A DNA stretch of 64,000 nucleotides from Mycolicibacter sinensis (GTDB lineage Bacteria; Actinomycetota; Actinomycetes; Mycobacteriales; Mycobacteriaceae): the NCBI RefSeq assembly GCF_001667375.1, contig NZ_LZIN01000075.1:248001-312000 (forward strand). Reading direction: 5' to 3'. This document shows, in pieces, positions 8,684 to 17,343 of the stretch; position 1 is the first letter of the stretch; every line of letters begins with the position of its first letter. Below the pieces are notes generated by a model that searched no databases, was not told the origin of the DNA, and saw only the letters and a list, made by a program, of their open reading frames with translations. Made by a program: the position numbers and the translations under genes.

Positions 8684-9813
8684 TTCTTCTCCCGGGGCAG
8701 GCCCAGCAGCCGCTCGGCGATGATATTGCGCTGAATCTCGTTGGTGCCGGCGTAGATGGGGCCGCCGAGTGCGAACAGGTAGCCGTGGGTCCAGGCGTCG
8801 GCCAGCTCGCCGTCGGCGCCGCGGATATCCAGGCCGGTCTGGTGCAGCGCGACGTCCAGGTCGGACCAGAACACCTTGGTCACCGACGACTCCGCGCCCA
8901 GCTCACCGCCGGCGGCCAGTCGGGTCACGGTGCCGAACGTCTGCAATCGATAGGCCTGCGCCTTGATCCAGGCGTCGGCGACAGGAGCGGTAAACGCCGG
9001 GTCGCTGCCGTGCTCGCGCCAGAGCGCGGCCAGTTTCTCGGCGCTCACGAGGAAGCGGGCCGGGCTGCGCAGGCTCATGCCGCGCTCGTTGCTCGAGGTG
9101 CTCATCGCGGCGCGCCAGCCCTGGTTCGGTTCGCCGATCACGTCGTTGTCGGGCACGAACACGTCGTCGAGGAAGATCTCGCCGAAACCGGTCTCCCCGC
9201 CGAGCTGCTCGATGGCGCGCACGGTGATCCCGTCGGCTTTGAGGTCGAACATGAAGTAGGTCAGCCCGTGATGGCGCTGCGCTTCCGGGTCGGAGCGGAA
9301 CAGCCCGAAGCCGCGCTCACCGAACGGGGCGCGCGAACTCCAGATCTTCTGCCCGTTGAGCTTCCAGCCGCCCTCGACCTTGGTGGCCGTCGAGCGCAGC
9401 GACGCCAGGTCGCTGCCGGACTCCGGCTCCGACCAGGCCTGCGCCCAGATCTCTTCGCCGGACGCCATTTTCGGCAGAATCCGGTCCAGCTGTTCCTCGG
9501 TGCCGTGTGCGAACAGTGTCGGCGCCAGCATCGAGGTGCCGTTGGCGCTGGCCCGACCCGGTGCGCCGGCGCGGAAGTACTCCTCCTCGTACACCACCCA
9601 CTGCAGCAGGCTGGCGTCGCGCCCGCCGTATTTCTTCGGCCAGGCGATCACCGACAGGCCGGCGTCGTAAAGCACCTTGTCCCAACGACGGTGCTGCTCG
9701 AAACCCTCGGCGGTGTCGTAGGACTCAGTCGGGAACTTGTCGGAATTCGCGGCCAGGAAGTCGCGGACCTCGGCGCGAAATGCTTCGGTCTCGTCATCGA
9801 AGTTCAGGTCCAT
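8680..9813 (-). CDS. fadE31: acyl-CoA dehydrogenase FadE31
   Basis: A 377-aa full-length ACAD: N-terminal helical domain, the FAD/substrate segment AQAWSEPESGSDLASLRSTA, the beta domain WKLNGQKIWSSRA, and the C-terminal GGPIYAGTNEIQRNIIAERLLGLPR. Length and order match Rv3562. Its ATG abuts the TGA of fadD3, so translation is probably coupled. It is expected to carry the FAD site of the FadE31/32/33 set. Confidence 0.9.
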   Translation of the reverse strand: MDLNFDDETEAFRAEVRDFLAANSDKFPTESYDTAEGFEQHRRWDKVLYDAGLSVIAWPKKYGGRDASLLQWVVYEEEYFRAGAPGRASANGTSMLAPTLFAHGTEEQLDRILPKMASGEEIWAQAWSEPESGSDLASLRSTATKVEGGWKLNGQKIWSSRAPFGERGFGLFRSDPEAQRHHGLTYFMFDLKADGITVRAIEQLGGETGFGEIFLDDVFVPDNDVIGEPNQGWRAAMSTSSNERGMSLRSPARFLVSAEKLAALWREHGSDPAFTAPVADAWIKAQAYRLQTFGTVTRLAAGGELGAESSVTKVFWSDLDVALHQTGLDIRGADGELADAWTHGYLFALGGPIYAGTNEIQRNIIAERLLGLPREKK

Positions 9814-11340
9814 TCAGGTCCACTCTCTCAACTCATGTTTGACCACCTTGCCACCGGGATTACGCGGCAGGGAGTCGGCGAAGGTCACCGATCGCGGCGC
9901 CTTGAAATTCGCCAGATGTTCACGGGCGTAGCCGATCACGCTTTGCTCATCCAACTCCGCCCCGGGCCGGCGCACGATGAACGCCCGGCCCACTTCGCCG
10001 AGGCGTTCATCGGGCACCCCGATCACCGCCACATCGGCAACCCCCTCGAGCCGGGCCAGCACCTGCTCGATCTCGGCCGGGTAGACGTTGAAGCCGCCGG
10101 AGATGTACATGTCCTTGAGCCGATCGGTGATCCGCAGGTTCCCGGCCGCATCCACGGTGCCGACGTCGCCGGTGTGCAGCCAGCCGTCGCCGTCGATGGC
10201 CGCGGCGGTGGCCTCTGCGTCGTCGAGGTAGCCGAGCATGATGTTGGCGCTGCGCAGCAGCACTTCCCCAGATTCGCCGATGCGCAGCTCGAAGTCGGCG
10301 ATCGGGCGCCCGCAGGTGGTGGCGACGGTGACGGCGTCGTCGTCGGCGCGGCACATGGTGGCGAACCCGCCGGACTCGGTCAGCCCGTAGGCGGTGAGCA
10401 CGATGTCGATGTCGAGTTCGGTCTGCATCCGCTCGATCAGCACCACCGGAACCGTGGCGGCCCCGGTGACCGCGAACCGCAGCGAGCTCAGGTCATGGCG
10501 GTCGCGGTCGGGGTGGTCTAGCAGGGTCTGGTAGATCGTGGGTGGGCCGGGCAGCACGGTGATCTGGTGCTTCTCGATGGCGCGCAGCGCACCGGCCGGG
10601 TCGAAGGTCAGCTGCGGTATCAAGGTGGCGCCGGTCTGCAGGCAGGCCAGGATCCCGGCCTTGTAGCCGAAGTTGTGGAAGAACGGGTTGATGCACAGGT
10701 AGCGGTCCTGCGCGGTCATCTGCCCGCACGCCGCCCACGCCGCCGGACCGGCCAGTGACTGCCGGTGTGCACAGAGCACGCCTTTGCTGCGGCCGGTGGT
10801 GCCCGAGGTGAACAGGATGTCGGACAGATCGTCGGGGCTGACAGCCGCCGCCCGCGCGTCGATCTCATCGTCGGTTATCGAGGAACCGGTGGCGATGAAC
10901 TCGTCCCAGGTCCCGTCTTGCGCGTCGATCGGTATCCGGACGACGTGCTCGAGCGCCGGCAACGCTGCGCGGTCGAGTTCGGCGAGCCGGTCGGCTTTGA
11001 GGAAGCGGCCCATCCCGAGCAGGACCTTGGCGTCGCTGCGGGCCAGGATGTCGGTGGCCTCCGAGGCGGTGTAGCGGGTGTTCAGCGGCACCAGCACGCC
11101 ACCGGCATAGTGCGTACCCAGGCAGGCGACGACCCAATGCCAGGTGTTGGGCGACCACAGCGCGACCCGGTTGCCGGGTGCCACGCCGTGCGCGATGAGC
11201 GCGGCGGCGGCGCGCCGCACGTGCCGGCGCAGTTCGGCGTAGGTGAACCGGGTGTCGTCTGCGATCAGTGCGTCATGGTCGGGGAGTGCACGCGCGATGT
11301 GGTCCAGGGCCGCAGGAGTCGTCTGCGGTGCTGTGTTCAT
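9814..11340 (-). CDS. fadD3: HIP-CoA synthetase FadD3
   Basis: A 508-aa ANL-superfamily acyl-CoA synthetase. It carries the P-loop ILFTSGTTGRSKGV, AYGLTESG (A5), the hinge DRLKDMYISGGFNVYPAEIE, and C-terminal NPGGKVVKHELREW with the catalytic Lys. I chose ATG 11340 because AAGGAGGAG sits ~9 bases upstream; the GTG nine bases earlier would overlap that ribosome site. It is first gene of the minus-strand operon and divergent from fadE30, as Rv3561 is in M. tuberculosis. FadD3 activates HIP, the C/D-ring propionate, with CoA and is the gateway of ring C/D degradation. Confidence 0.93.
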   Translation of the reverse strand: MNTAPQTTPAALDHIARALPDHDALIADDTRFTYAELRRHVRRAAAALIAHGVAPGNRVALWSPNTWHWVVACLGTHYAGGVLVPLNTRYTASEATDILARSDAKVLLGMGRFLKADRLAELDRAALPALEHVVRIPIDAQDGTWDEFIATGSSITDDEIDARAAAVSPDDLSDILFTSGTTGRSKGVLCAHRQSLAGPAAWAACGQMTAQDRYLCINPFFHNFGYKAGILACLQTGATLIPQLTFDPAGALRAIEKHQITVLPGPPTIYQTLLDHPDRDRHDLSSLRFAVTGAATVPVVLIERMQTELDIDIVLTAYGLTESGGFATMCRADDDAVTVATTCGRPIADFELRIGESGEVLLRSANIMLGYLDDAEATAAAIDGDGWLHTGDVGTVDAAGNLRITDRLKDMYISGGFNVYPAEIEQVLARLEGVADVAVIGVPDERLGEVGRAFIVRRPGAELDEQSVIGYAREHLANFKAPRSVTFADSLPRNPGGKVVKHELREWT

Positions 11341-11479
11341 GGGCACCACTCCTCCTTATCCCTCCGTCCCCCTCGCCGGGGTGCCCCCACCGCGTCGTCG
11401 CCGGCGCAACTCATCGGCGCGGCTCCTTCCCGTCCCGGAACTCCGGCGCGGGCTCCTCGGGCTCGACGGCTCGTAGCCG

Positions 11480-11493
11480 AGCAAGTGCTTGGT
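11480..11493. promoter_or_regulatory. KstR2 operator between fadD3 and fadE30
   Basis: AGCAAGTGCTTGGT matches the KstR2 consensus ANCAAGNNCTTGNT at every fixed position. It lies 17 bp before the fadE30 GTG and overlaps a likely -10 element (TAGGTT or TAGCCT, 11493-11503). HIP-CoA is the known inducer of KstR2. Confidence 0.88.
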
Positions 11494-11509
11494 AGGTTAG
11501 CCTACAGGG

Positions 11510-12658
11510 GTGCAAGCAGTCGAGGAGTTCCGGGCTGAGGTCCGCGCATGGCTGGACGACAACCTGGTTGGGGAGTTCGCCAAGCTCAAAGGCCTCGGCG
11601 GCCCCGGGCGCGAACACGAGGCCTTCGAAGAGCGGATGGCGTGGAACCGTCATCTGGCCGATGCCGGGCTGACCTGCCTGGGCTGGCCGGTGGAGCACGG
11701 TGGGCGCGGCCTGTCGGTGGCCCACCGGGTGGCCTTCTACGAGGAATACGCGCGCGCCGACGCGCCCGACAAGGTCAACCATCTCGGTGAGGAGCTGCTC
11801 GGGCCGACGTTGATCGCCTTCGGCACGCCCGAGCAGCAGCAGCGATTCCTGCCCGGCATCCGCAACGTCACCGAGCTGTGGTGCCAGGGCTACTCGGAGC
11901 CCGGCGCCGGCAGCGACCTGGCCAATGTGGCCACCACCGCGGCGCTGGACGGCGAACGCTGGGTGATCAATGGCCAGAAGGTGTGGACCTCACTGGCGCA
12001 CCTGTCGCAATGGTGCTTTGTGGTGGCCCGCACCGAAAAGGGCTCCAAGCGGCACAACGGACTGTCGTATCTGCTGGTGCCACTGGACCAGCCCGGCGTG
12101 GAGATCCGCCCGATCGTGCAGCTGACCGGCACCTCGGAGTTCAACGAGGTGTTCTTCGACAACGCGGTCACCGACGTCGACCTGGTGGTCGGCGAGCCCG
12201 GTGACGGCTGGAAGGTCGCGATGGGCACCCTCACCTTCGAGCGCGGCGTGTCCACACTGGGCCAGCAGATCCGTTATGCGCGTGAGCTTTCCGCGCTTGC
12301 CGAGTTGGCGCAGCGTAACGGCGCCGCCGAAGACCCGCTGATCCGGGAGCGGCTGACCCGGGCCTGGGTGGGTTTGCGCGCCATGCGGTCCTACGCGCTG
12401 GCCACCATGGATGTCGAGCAGCCGGGTCAAGACAACGTGTCGAAGCTGTTGTGGGCCAACTGGCATCGCGACCTGGGCGAGCTCGCCATGGATGTGATCG
12501 GGCGCGACTCGATGGTGCTCGCCGACGGCGAGTTCGACGAGTGGCAGCGGCTCTACCTGTTCACCCGTTCGGACACCATCTACGGCGGGTCGAACGAGAT
12601 TCAGCGCAACATCATTGCCGAGCGGGTTCTCGGCCTACCCCGGGAGGTAAAGGGATGA
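11510..12658 (+). CDS. fadE30: acyl-CoA dehydrogenase FadE30
   Basis: A 382-aa ACAD with WCQGYSEPGAGSDLANVATTA, WVINGQKVWTSLAH, the catalytic-domain TLTFERGVSTLGQQIRY and C-terminal TIYGGSNEIQRNIIAERVLGLPR. It is divergent from fadD3 as in Rv3560c and catalyses an early dehydrogenation of HIP-CoA derivatives. The GTG at 11510 has no ribosome-binding site, but a -10 like TAGCCT ends 6 bp upstream, so the mRNA may be leaderless. Its stop overlaps ipdF by 4 bp. Confidence 0.92.
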   Translation: MQAVEEFRAEVRAWLDDNLVGEFAKLKGLGGPGREHEAFEERMAWNRHLADAGLTCLGWPVEHGGRGLSVAHRVAFYEEYARADAPDKVNHLGEELLGPTLIAFGTPEQQQRFLPGIRNVTELWCQGYSEPGAGSDLANVATTAALDGERWVINGQKVWTSLAHLSQWCFVVARTEKGSKRHNGLSYLLVPLDQPGVEIRPIVQLTGTSEFNEVFFDNAVTDVDLVVGEPGDGWKVAMGTLTFERGVSTLGQQIRYARELSALAELAQRNGAAEDPLIRERLTRAWVGLRAMRSYALATMDVEQPGQDNVSKLLWANWHRDLGELAMDVIGRDSMVLADGEFDEWQRLYLFTRSDTIYGGSNEIQRNIIAERVLGLPREVKG

Positions 12659-13455
12659 GCTCGGTTGCGGATCTGTCCAAGGCGCCGGAAGAGATCGCCG
12701 GGCACGGCCTATTGGCGGGCAAGACGGTGCTGGTGACCGCGGCCGCCGGCACCGGGATCGGCTCCACCACCGCCCGGCGTGCGCTGCTCGAAGGCGCCGA
12801 CGTCGTCGTCTCCGACTACCACGAGCGCCGGCTTTCCGAGACCCGCGATGAATTGGCCGGCCTTGGACTGGGCCGGGTGGAGGCGGTGGTCTGCGACGTC
12901 ACCTCCACCGCCGCGGTCGACGCGCTCTTCGAAGCCGCCGTGGCGAAGATGGGCCGGCTCGATGTGCTGGTCAACAACGCCGGGCTGGGCGGGCAGACCC
13001 CGGTGATCGACATGACCGACGACGAGTGGGACCGCGTCCTGAACGTGACGCTCAACTCGGTGATGCGGGCGACCCGGGCGGCGTTGCGCTACTTCCGCGA
13101 CGTCGAGCACGGCGGGGTGATCGTCAACAACGCCAGTGTATTGGGTTGGCGCGCACAGCATTCCCAGTCGCACTATGCGGCGGCCAAGGCCGGCGTGATG
13201 GCCCTGACGCGGTGCAGCGCGATCGAGGCGGTCGAGTACGGAGTGCGGATCAACGCTGTCTCACCGTCCATCGCCCGGCACAAGTTCCTGGAGAAGACCA
13301 GCTCGGCCGAACTGCTGGACCGGCTTGCCGACGGCGAGGCGTTCGGCCGGGCCGCCGAGCCGTGGGAGATCGCCACCACCATCGCTTTCCTGGCCAGCGA
13401 CTACTCCAGCTACCTGACCGGGGAAATCATCTCGGTTTCCAGCCAGCGCGCCTGA
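12655..13455 (+). CDS. ipdF: short-chain dehydrogenase IpdF
   Basis: A 266-aa SDR with the Rossmann motif TAAAGTGIG, NNAG, catalytic Ser in NNASVLGW and Y-x-x-x-K in SHYAAAKAG. ATG 12655 was chosen because GGAGG lies 8 bp upstream and the ATGA overlap couples it to fadE30. Length and context match Rv3559c (IpdF), which oxidises the 5-hydroxyl group in HIP-CoA metabolism. Confidence 0.9.
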   Translation: MSSVADLSKAPEEIAGHGLLAGKTVLVTAAAGTGIGSTTARRALLEGADVVVSDYHERRLSETRDELAGLGLGRVEAVVCDVTSTAAVDALFEAAVAKMGRLDVLVNNAGLGGQTPVIDMTDDEWDRVLNVTLNSVMRATRAALRYFRDVEHGGVIVNNASVLGWRAQHSQSHYAAAKAGVMALTRCSAIEAVEYGVRINAVSPSIARHKFLEKTSSAELLDRLADGEAFGRAAEPWEIATTIAFLASDYSSYLTGEIISVSSQRA

Positions 13456-13459
13456 TGCC

Positions 13460-14047
13460 ATGACGCGCCGTGACGAACTTTTGAACCTGGCTGCGGCGAT
13501 GATCGCCGAGCGTGGCCTGCGTGCCACCACCGTGCGCGACATCGCCGACGCCGCCGGGATCCTGTCCGGCAGTCTGTATCACCATTTCTCCTCCAAGGAG
13601 GAGATGGTCGACGAGGTGCTGCGCGACTTCCTCGATTGGCTGTTCGAGCGCTACCAGCAGATCATCGACACCGAGGCCGATCCGCTGGCGCGCCTCAAAG
13701 GGCTGTTCCTGGCATCGTTCGATGCGATCGAGCACCGGCACGCCCAAGTCGTCATCTATCAGGACGAAGCCAAGCGACTGTCGGCGCAGGATCGCTTCGG
13801 CTACGTCGACGAACGCAATCGTCAGCAGCGCAAGATGTGGATCGACGTGCTGCAGCAGGGCATCGAGGCGGGATGCTTCCGTCCCGACCTCGACGTCGAT
13901 CTGGTCTACCGTTTCATCCGCGACACCACCTGGGTTTCGGTGCGCTGGTATCAACCGGGCGGACCGCTCACCGCCGAACAGGTCGGCAGACAATACCTCG
14001 CCATCGTGCTGGGGGGGATCAGTGAAGGAGTAAAACGAAATGGCTGA
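13460..14047 (+). CDS. kstR2: TetR-family repressor KstR2
   Basis: A 195-aa TetR regulator. The N-terminal helix-turn-helix reads RGLRATTVRDIADAAGILSGSLYHHFSSKEEMVDEVL, and the effector domain retains AQVVIYQDEAKRL and VYRFIRDTTWVSVRWY, which I recognise as KstR2 (Rv3557c). It represses the HIP regulon until HIP-CoA binds. Here it follows ipdF by 4 bp and overlaps fadA6 by 8 bp. It has no private operator and would be autoregulated through the fadE30 promoter at 11480-11493. PPE64, which I recall near this point in M. tuberculosis, is absent. Confidence 0.93.
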   Translation: MTRRDELLNLAAAMIAERGLRATTVRDIADAAGILSGSLYHHFSSKEEMVDEVLRDFLDWLFERYQQIIDTEADPLARLKGLFLASFDAIEHRHAQVVIYQDEAKRLSAQDRFGYVDERNRQQRKMWIDVLQQGIEAGCFRPDLDVDLVYRFIRDTTWVSVRWYQPGGPLTAEQVGRQYLAIVLGGISEGVKRNG

Positions 14048-15215
14048 AATCTCACAGGCTTACGTCATCGACGCAGGCCGCACCGCCGTCGGCAAGCGCA
14101 ACGGGTCGCTGGCCGGTGTGCACCCGGTAGACCTGGGCGCGTTGGCGTTCCGCGGACTCGTCGACCGAGTCGGCGTCGACCCTGCGGCCGTCGACGACGT
14201 GATCGTGGGCTGCGTCGATGCGATCGGGGGCCAGGCCGGCAACATCGGCCGGCTGGCGTGGCTGGCCGCCGGCTACCCCGAAGGGGTCCCCGGCGTCACC
14301 GTCGACCGGCAGTGCGGTTCCAGTCAGCAGGCGATCTCGTTCGGCGCGCAGGCCATCATGTCCCGCACAGCGGACCTGATCTTGGCCGGCGGCGTGCAGA
14401 ACATGAGTTGGGTGCCGATCTCGTCGGCGATGATCGTCGGCGAGCAGTTCGGCTTCACCTCGCCGACAAACGAGTCCAAGAAATGGCTGGAACGCTATGG
14501 GGACCAGGAGATCTCGCAGTTCCGTGGCGCCGAGATGATCGCCGAGAAGTGGGACCTGTCCCGCGAGGAGATGGAACGCTTCGCGCTGCAGAGCCACGAA
14601 CGGGCATTCACCGCCATCCGCGAGGGCCGTTTCGACAAGGAGATCATTCCGGTCGATGTCGATGGTGCGGCCTTCCGCGTCGACGAGGGACCGCGGGAAT
14701 CCACCCTCGAGAAGATGGCCGGCTTGAAGCCGCTGGTCGAAGGTGGCCGGCTCACCGCCGCACTGGCCAGCCAGATCTCCGATGGGGCCAGCGCGGTGCT
14801 GCTGGCTTCCGAGCAGGCCGTCTCCGACCACAACCTGACCCCGCGGGCGCGGATCCATCACATCAGCGCCCGCGGCGACGACCCGGTGTTCATGTTGACC
14901 GGCCCGATCCCGGCCACCCGCTACGCGTTGGAGAAGACCGGGCTGAGCATCGACGACATCGATGTGGTCGAGATCAACGAGGCATTCGCGCCGGTGGTGC
15001 AGGCCTGGATGAAGGAGTTCCCGATCGACCCGGCCAAGGTCAACCCCAACGGCGGGGCGATCGCGCTGGGCCACCCGCTGGGCGCCACCGGCGCCAAACT
15101 GTTCACCACCATGCTGCACGAACTCGAGCGCACCGGCGGCCGGTACGGGTTGCAGACAATGTGTGAGGGCGGCGGCACGGCGAACGTGACTATTATTGAA
15201 CGGTTAGGCAGCTAA
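14040..15215 (+). CDS. fadA6: thiolase FadA6
   Basis: A 391-aa thiolase with the nucleophile Cys in VDRQCGSSQQAI, the His in [20 protein letters not shown] and the second Cys in QTMCEGGGTANVTIIE. It matches Rv3556c in context and length. FadA6 performs a thiolytic step late in ring C/D degradation, releasing small CoA units from the opened-ring acyl-CoA. It overlaps kstR2 by 8 bp, so it belongs to the fadE30 operon. Confidence 0.92.
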   Translation: MAEISQAYVIDAGRTAVGKRNGSLAGVHPVDLGALAFRGLVDRVGVDPAAVDDVIVGCVDAIGGQAGNIGRLAWLAAGYPEGVPGVTVDRQCGSSQQAISFGAQAIMSRTADLILAGGVQNMSWVPISSAMIVGEQFGFTSPTNESKKWLERYGDQEISQFRGAEMIAEKWDLSREEMERFALQSHERAFTAIREGRFDKEIIPVDVDGAAFRVDEGPRESTLEKMAGLKPLVEGGRLTAALASQISDGASAVLLASEQAVSDHNLTPRARIHHISARGDDPVFMLTGPIPATRYALEKTGLSIDDIDVVEINEAFAPVVQAWMKEFPIDPAKVNPNGGAIALGHPLGATGAKLFTTMLHELERTGGRYGLQTMCEGGGTANVTIIERLGS

Positions 15216-15226
15216 ACTACTTCGCC

Positions 15227-15895
15227 ATGGGCGGAATAATGACGACTCCGGCCCCCCAGGGGCGCAGGATTCGCGGGCTGGACGCCGAACAGCGGCGTGC
15301 GCAGCGCCGTGAGCAGATATTGGCTGCGGCGTTTGACCTGTTTGCGCAGGACGGTTATGTCAACACCTCGATCGAGCAGATCTGCCAGACCGCCTATGTC
15401 GGTAACAAGGCGTTCTACGAACTGTTCGACAGCAAGGAAGACTGCTATCTGGCGCTGATGGCTGAGATGGGGGAACGCCTCGAGGGACAAGTCGATGCGG
15501 AGCTGCGGCGCACCGACCCCGACGAGGCGGAGGAGGCCATCGTGCGCCGGGTTGCGGCCGCGTTCGCCCATGCGCTGGTCGACGACCCGCGGGTGGCGGT
15601 AGTGACGTTCCGCGAATCCACCGGCATCTCGCCGCGGGTGGAAGCGCAGCGGCGGGCCCACCGCAAGTGGGCCGCCGGATTCATCGAGGCGTTCTGGCGC
15701 AGCAAGGCGCGGCCGGGCGAGGACATCGATTATCGGGCGATGTCGGTCGCCACCGTCGGGGGGTTGTTCGAGACCGTGGCGGATTTTCTGTACGAGACCG
15801 ATCCCCCGCGCTCGATCGACGACCTCACCCGCGACCTGACCTCATTCGTGCTCGCCGTCGGCAACGGCATCCACCGGCCGACCGCCTCCGGCTGA
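15227..15895 (+). CDS. TetR/AcrR-family regulator
   Basis: A 222-aa regulator with an N-terminal DNA-binding domain (RREQILAAAFDLFAQDGYVNTSIEQICQTAYVGNKAFYELFDSKEDCYLAL) and a long ligand domain. It begins 11 bp after fadA6. ATG 15227 has no ribosome-binding site but sits ~8 bp after a TAAACT sequence, so it may have its own leaderless promoter; ATG 15239 is the alternative. No similar gene is expected here in M. tuberculosis. Target and ligand are unknown. Confidence 0.8.
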   Translation: MGGIMTTPAPQGRRIRGLDAEQRRAQRREQILAAAFDLFAQDGYVNTSIEQICQTAYVGNKAFYELFDSKEDCYLALMAEMGERLEGQVDAELRRTDPDEAEEAIVRRVAAAFAHALVDDPRVAVVTFRESTGISPRVEAQRRAHRKWAAGFIEAFWRSKARPGEDIDYRAMSVATVGGLFETVADFLYETDPPRSIDDLTRDLTSFVLAVGNGIHRPTASG

Positions 15896-15905
15896 ACCGG
15901 ACCGC

Positions 15906-16550
15906 CTAACCCACCAGCCCGGCGATGACGTCGTCGACCGTGCGTCTGGCAAGTGTCTCCAGCTCGCGGCGGCTGCTGCGCTGCAGCGGCCCGCGCAGGG
16001 CCAGTTCGGCGAATCCGTGTGCCGCCGACCAGCAGGGCCACTCCGCGCCGGCGCGCCGGCTCGGTGGGAGCACACCGGCATCGGTCATCGCATCCAGGGC
16101 GTCCTCCAGTGCGCGAAACGGCGGCGGAACCCGGTCGTCGCCCAGTGCGGTCAGATCGGAACTGGATTCATGCGGCGGTCCCAGCTTCGCCTCTCCTCCG
16201 CCGAAAAACGCCACGGCGAACCATCCCGGCTCGTCCAGCGCGAACTCGATGTAGCCCAGACCCACTGCGCGCAGCTGGTTGCGCGCCCGGGTCTGCGCCG
16301 AACCGCGTTGACGTCCGGGTTCAAGCATCCGCGCGGCCATCCGCTCCTGGATTGCGATCGCCACCGCCCCCAGCAAGGCCTCGCGGTCGGCGAAGTGGCG
16401 GTATGCAGCATTGGGCGAGACACCGGCGCGCCGGGTCGCTTCCCGGATGGTCAAGGCCTCGGGGCCGCCGCTCCGGGTGAGGTGTAGACCGGCCTCGATC
16501 AGAGCGGCGCGTAGATCGCCGTGGTGGTAACCACTCTTTGCTCCCGCCAC
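15906..16550 (-). CDS. TetR-family regulator divergent from DUF899 gene
   Basis: A 214-aa TetR protein. The HTH region reads GPEALTIREATRRAGVSPNAAYRHFADREALLGAV, and the C-terminal domain resembles TetR_C WHG-type ligand domains (GYIEFALDEPGWFAVAFF). I chose GTG 16550 because the product then begins AGAKSGYHHGDLRAALIEAG, a common start in this subfamily; upstream ATGs would run through the palindrome. It is divergent from the DUF899 gene with a 17-bp-arm palindrome between them, so it probably represses that pair and itself. It is convergent with the preceding TetR gene (10 bp between stops). Confidence 0.82.
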   Translation of the reverse strand: MAGAKSGYHHGDLRAALIEAGLHLTRSGGPEALTIREATRRAGVSPNAAYRHFADREALLGAVAIAIQERMAARMLEPGRQRGSAQTRARNQLRAVGLGYIEFALDEPGWFAVAFFGGGEAKLGPPHESSSDLTALGDDRVPPPFRALEDALDAMTDAGVLPPSRRAGAEWPCWSAAHGFAELALRGPLQRSSRRELETLARRTVDDVIAGLVG

Positions 16551-16575
16551 CTCTTGACAACCCCCTCGAGCTGAA

Positions 16576-16614
16576 GTGTACGGTGTCAACATACTCAATG
16601 TAGACGCCGTACAC
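16576..16614. promoter_or_regulatory. 39-bp palindromic operator for the divergent TetR gene
   Basis: Arms GTGTACGGTGTCAACAT (16576-16592) and ATGTAGACGCCGTACAC (16598-16614) are inverted repeats matching at 15 of 17 positions around a 5-bp centre. The element lies between the TetR start (16550) and the DUF899 start (16636). Size and position fit a TetR-type operator, possibly a double site. Binding is inferred. Confidence 0.75.
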
Positions 16615-16635
16615 ATGGCAGTGGGAGGTTCTTTC

Positions 16636-17322
16636 ATGGAGACAAAGTTGGGCCTGCCTGCGGTGGTCGACCAGGCGACGTGGCAGCGTGAGTTGGACGC
16701 CCTTCGGGTCCGGGAGAAGGCGGCCACCCGCGAACTGGATGCGATCGCCGCGCAGCGCCGCCGGCTGCCGATGGTCGCCATGGCCGACTATGTGCTCGAC
16801 GGGGAGCACGGGCCGGTGCGGCTGGTCGATGTGTTCGACGGCAGACAGCAGTTGATCGTCTACCACCACATGTGGTTTCCCGGCCAGGAGTGGCAGTGTC
16901 CGGGCTGTACCGGGTTCACCTCGCAGTTCACCCGGTTGGAGTTTTTAGCCGACTACGACGCGCGGTTCGTCATCGTCACCCAGGGCCCGATCGATGAAGC
17001 GATCGCCTACAAGCGGCGGGTGGGCAACCGGATGGACTGGTACAGCAGCGCCGAAAGTCCATTCGGCGCCGACGTCGGTGCCCCGCCGGGCGGTCAGTTC
17101 GCGCTGAATGTCTTTCTGCGCCACGGTGACACGGTCTACCGCACCTGGCACACGAACCACCGCGGCTGTGAACAGCTCGGCCACATCTTCGGCCTTCTTG
17201 ACGTCCTGCCCTACGGCCGCCAGGAAGTCTGGCAGGACTCTCCGGATGGCTGGCCGCAGTATCCCACCTTCAGTCGCTGGGCGAGCTCTCCGGAGATCGC
17301 CCGGGCATACGGCACCGAATAA
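16636..17322 (+). CDS. DUF899 thioredoxin-like protein
   Basis: A 228-aa protein of the DUF899 (AhpC/TSA-like) family: LPMVAMADYVLDGEHGPVRLVDVFDGRQQLIVYHHMWFPGQEWQCPGCTGFTSQF, with a CxxC in CPGC, and C-terminal TYRTWHTNHRGCEQLGHIFGLLDVLPYGRQE. ATG 16636 has GGGAGG 7 bp upstream. The substrate is unknown; the fold suggests a redox or peroxide-related role. It pairs with the VOC gene 21 bp downstream and probably responds to the adjacent TetR. Confidence 0.85.
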   Translation: METKLGLPAVVDQATWQRELDALRVREKAATRELDAIAAQRRRLPMVAMADYVLDGEHGPVRLVDVFDGRQQLIVYHHMWFPGQEWQCPGCTGFTSQFTRLEFLADYDARFVIVTQGPIDEAIAYKRRVGNRMDWYSSAESPFGADVGAPPGGQFALNVFLRHGDTVYRTWHTNHRGCEQLGHIFGLLDVLPYGRQEVWQDSPDGWPQYPTFSRWASSPEIARAYGTE

Positions 17323-17343
17323 CCCAACACACAAAGGAGCATG

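Noticed and set aside
12451..12654. Upstream extension of ipdF beginning at 12451
   Set aside because: It lies inside fadE30 in another frame; ATG 12655 has GGAGG and the ATGA overlap.
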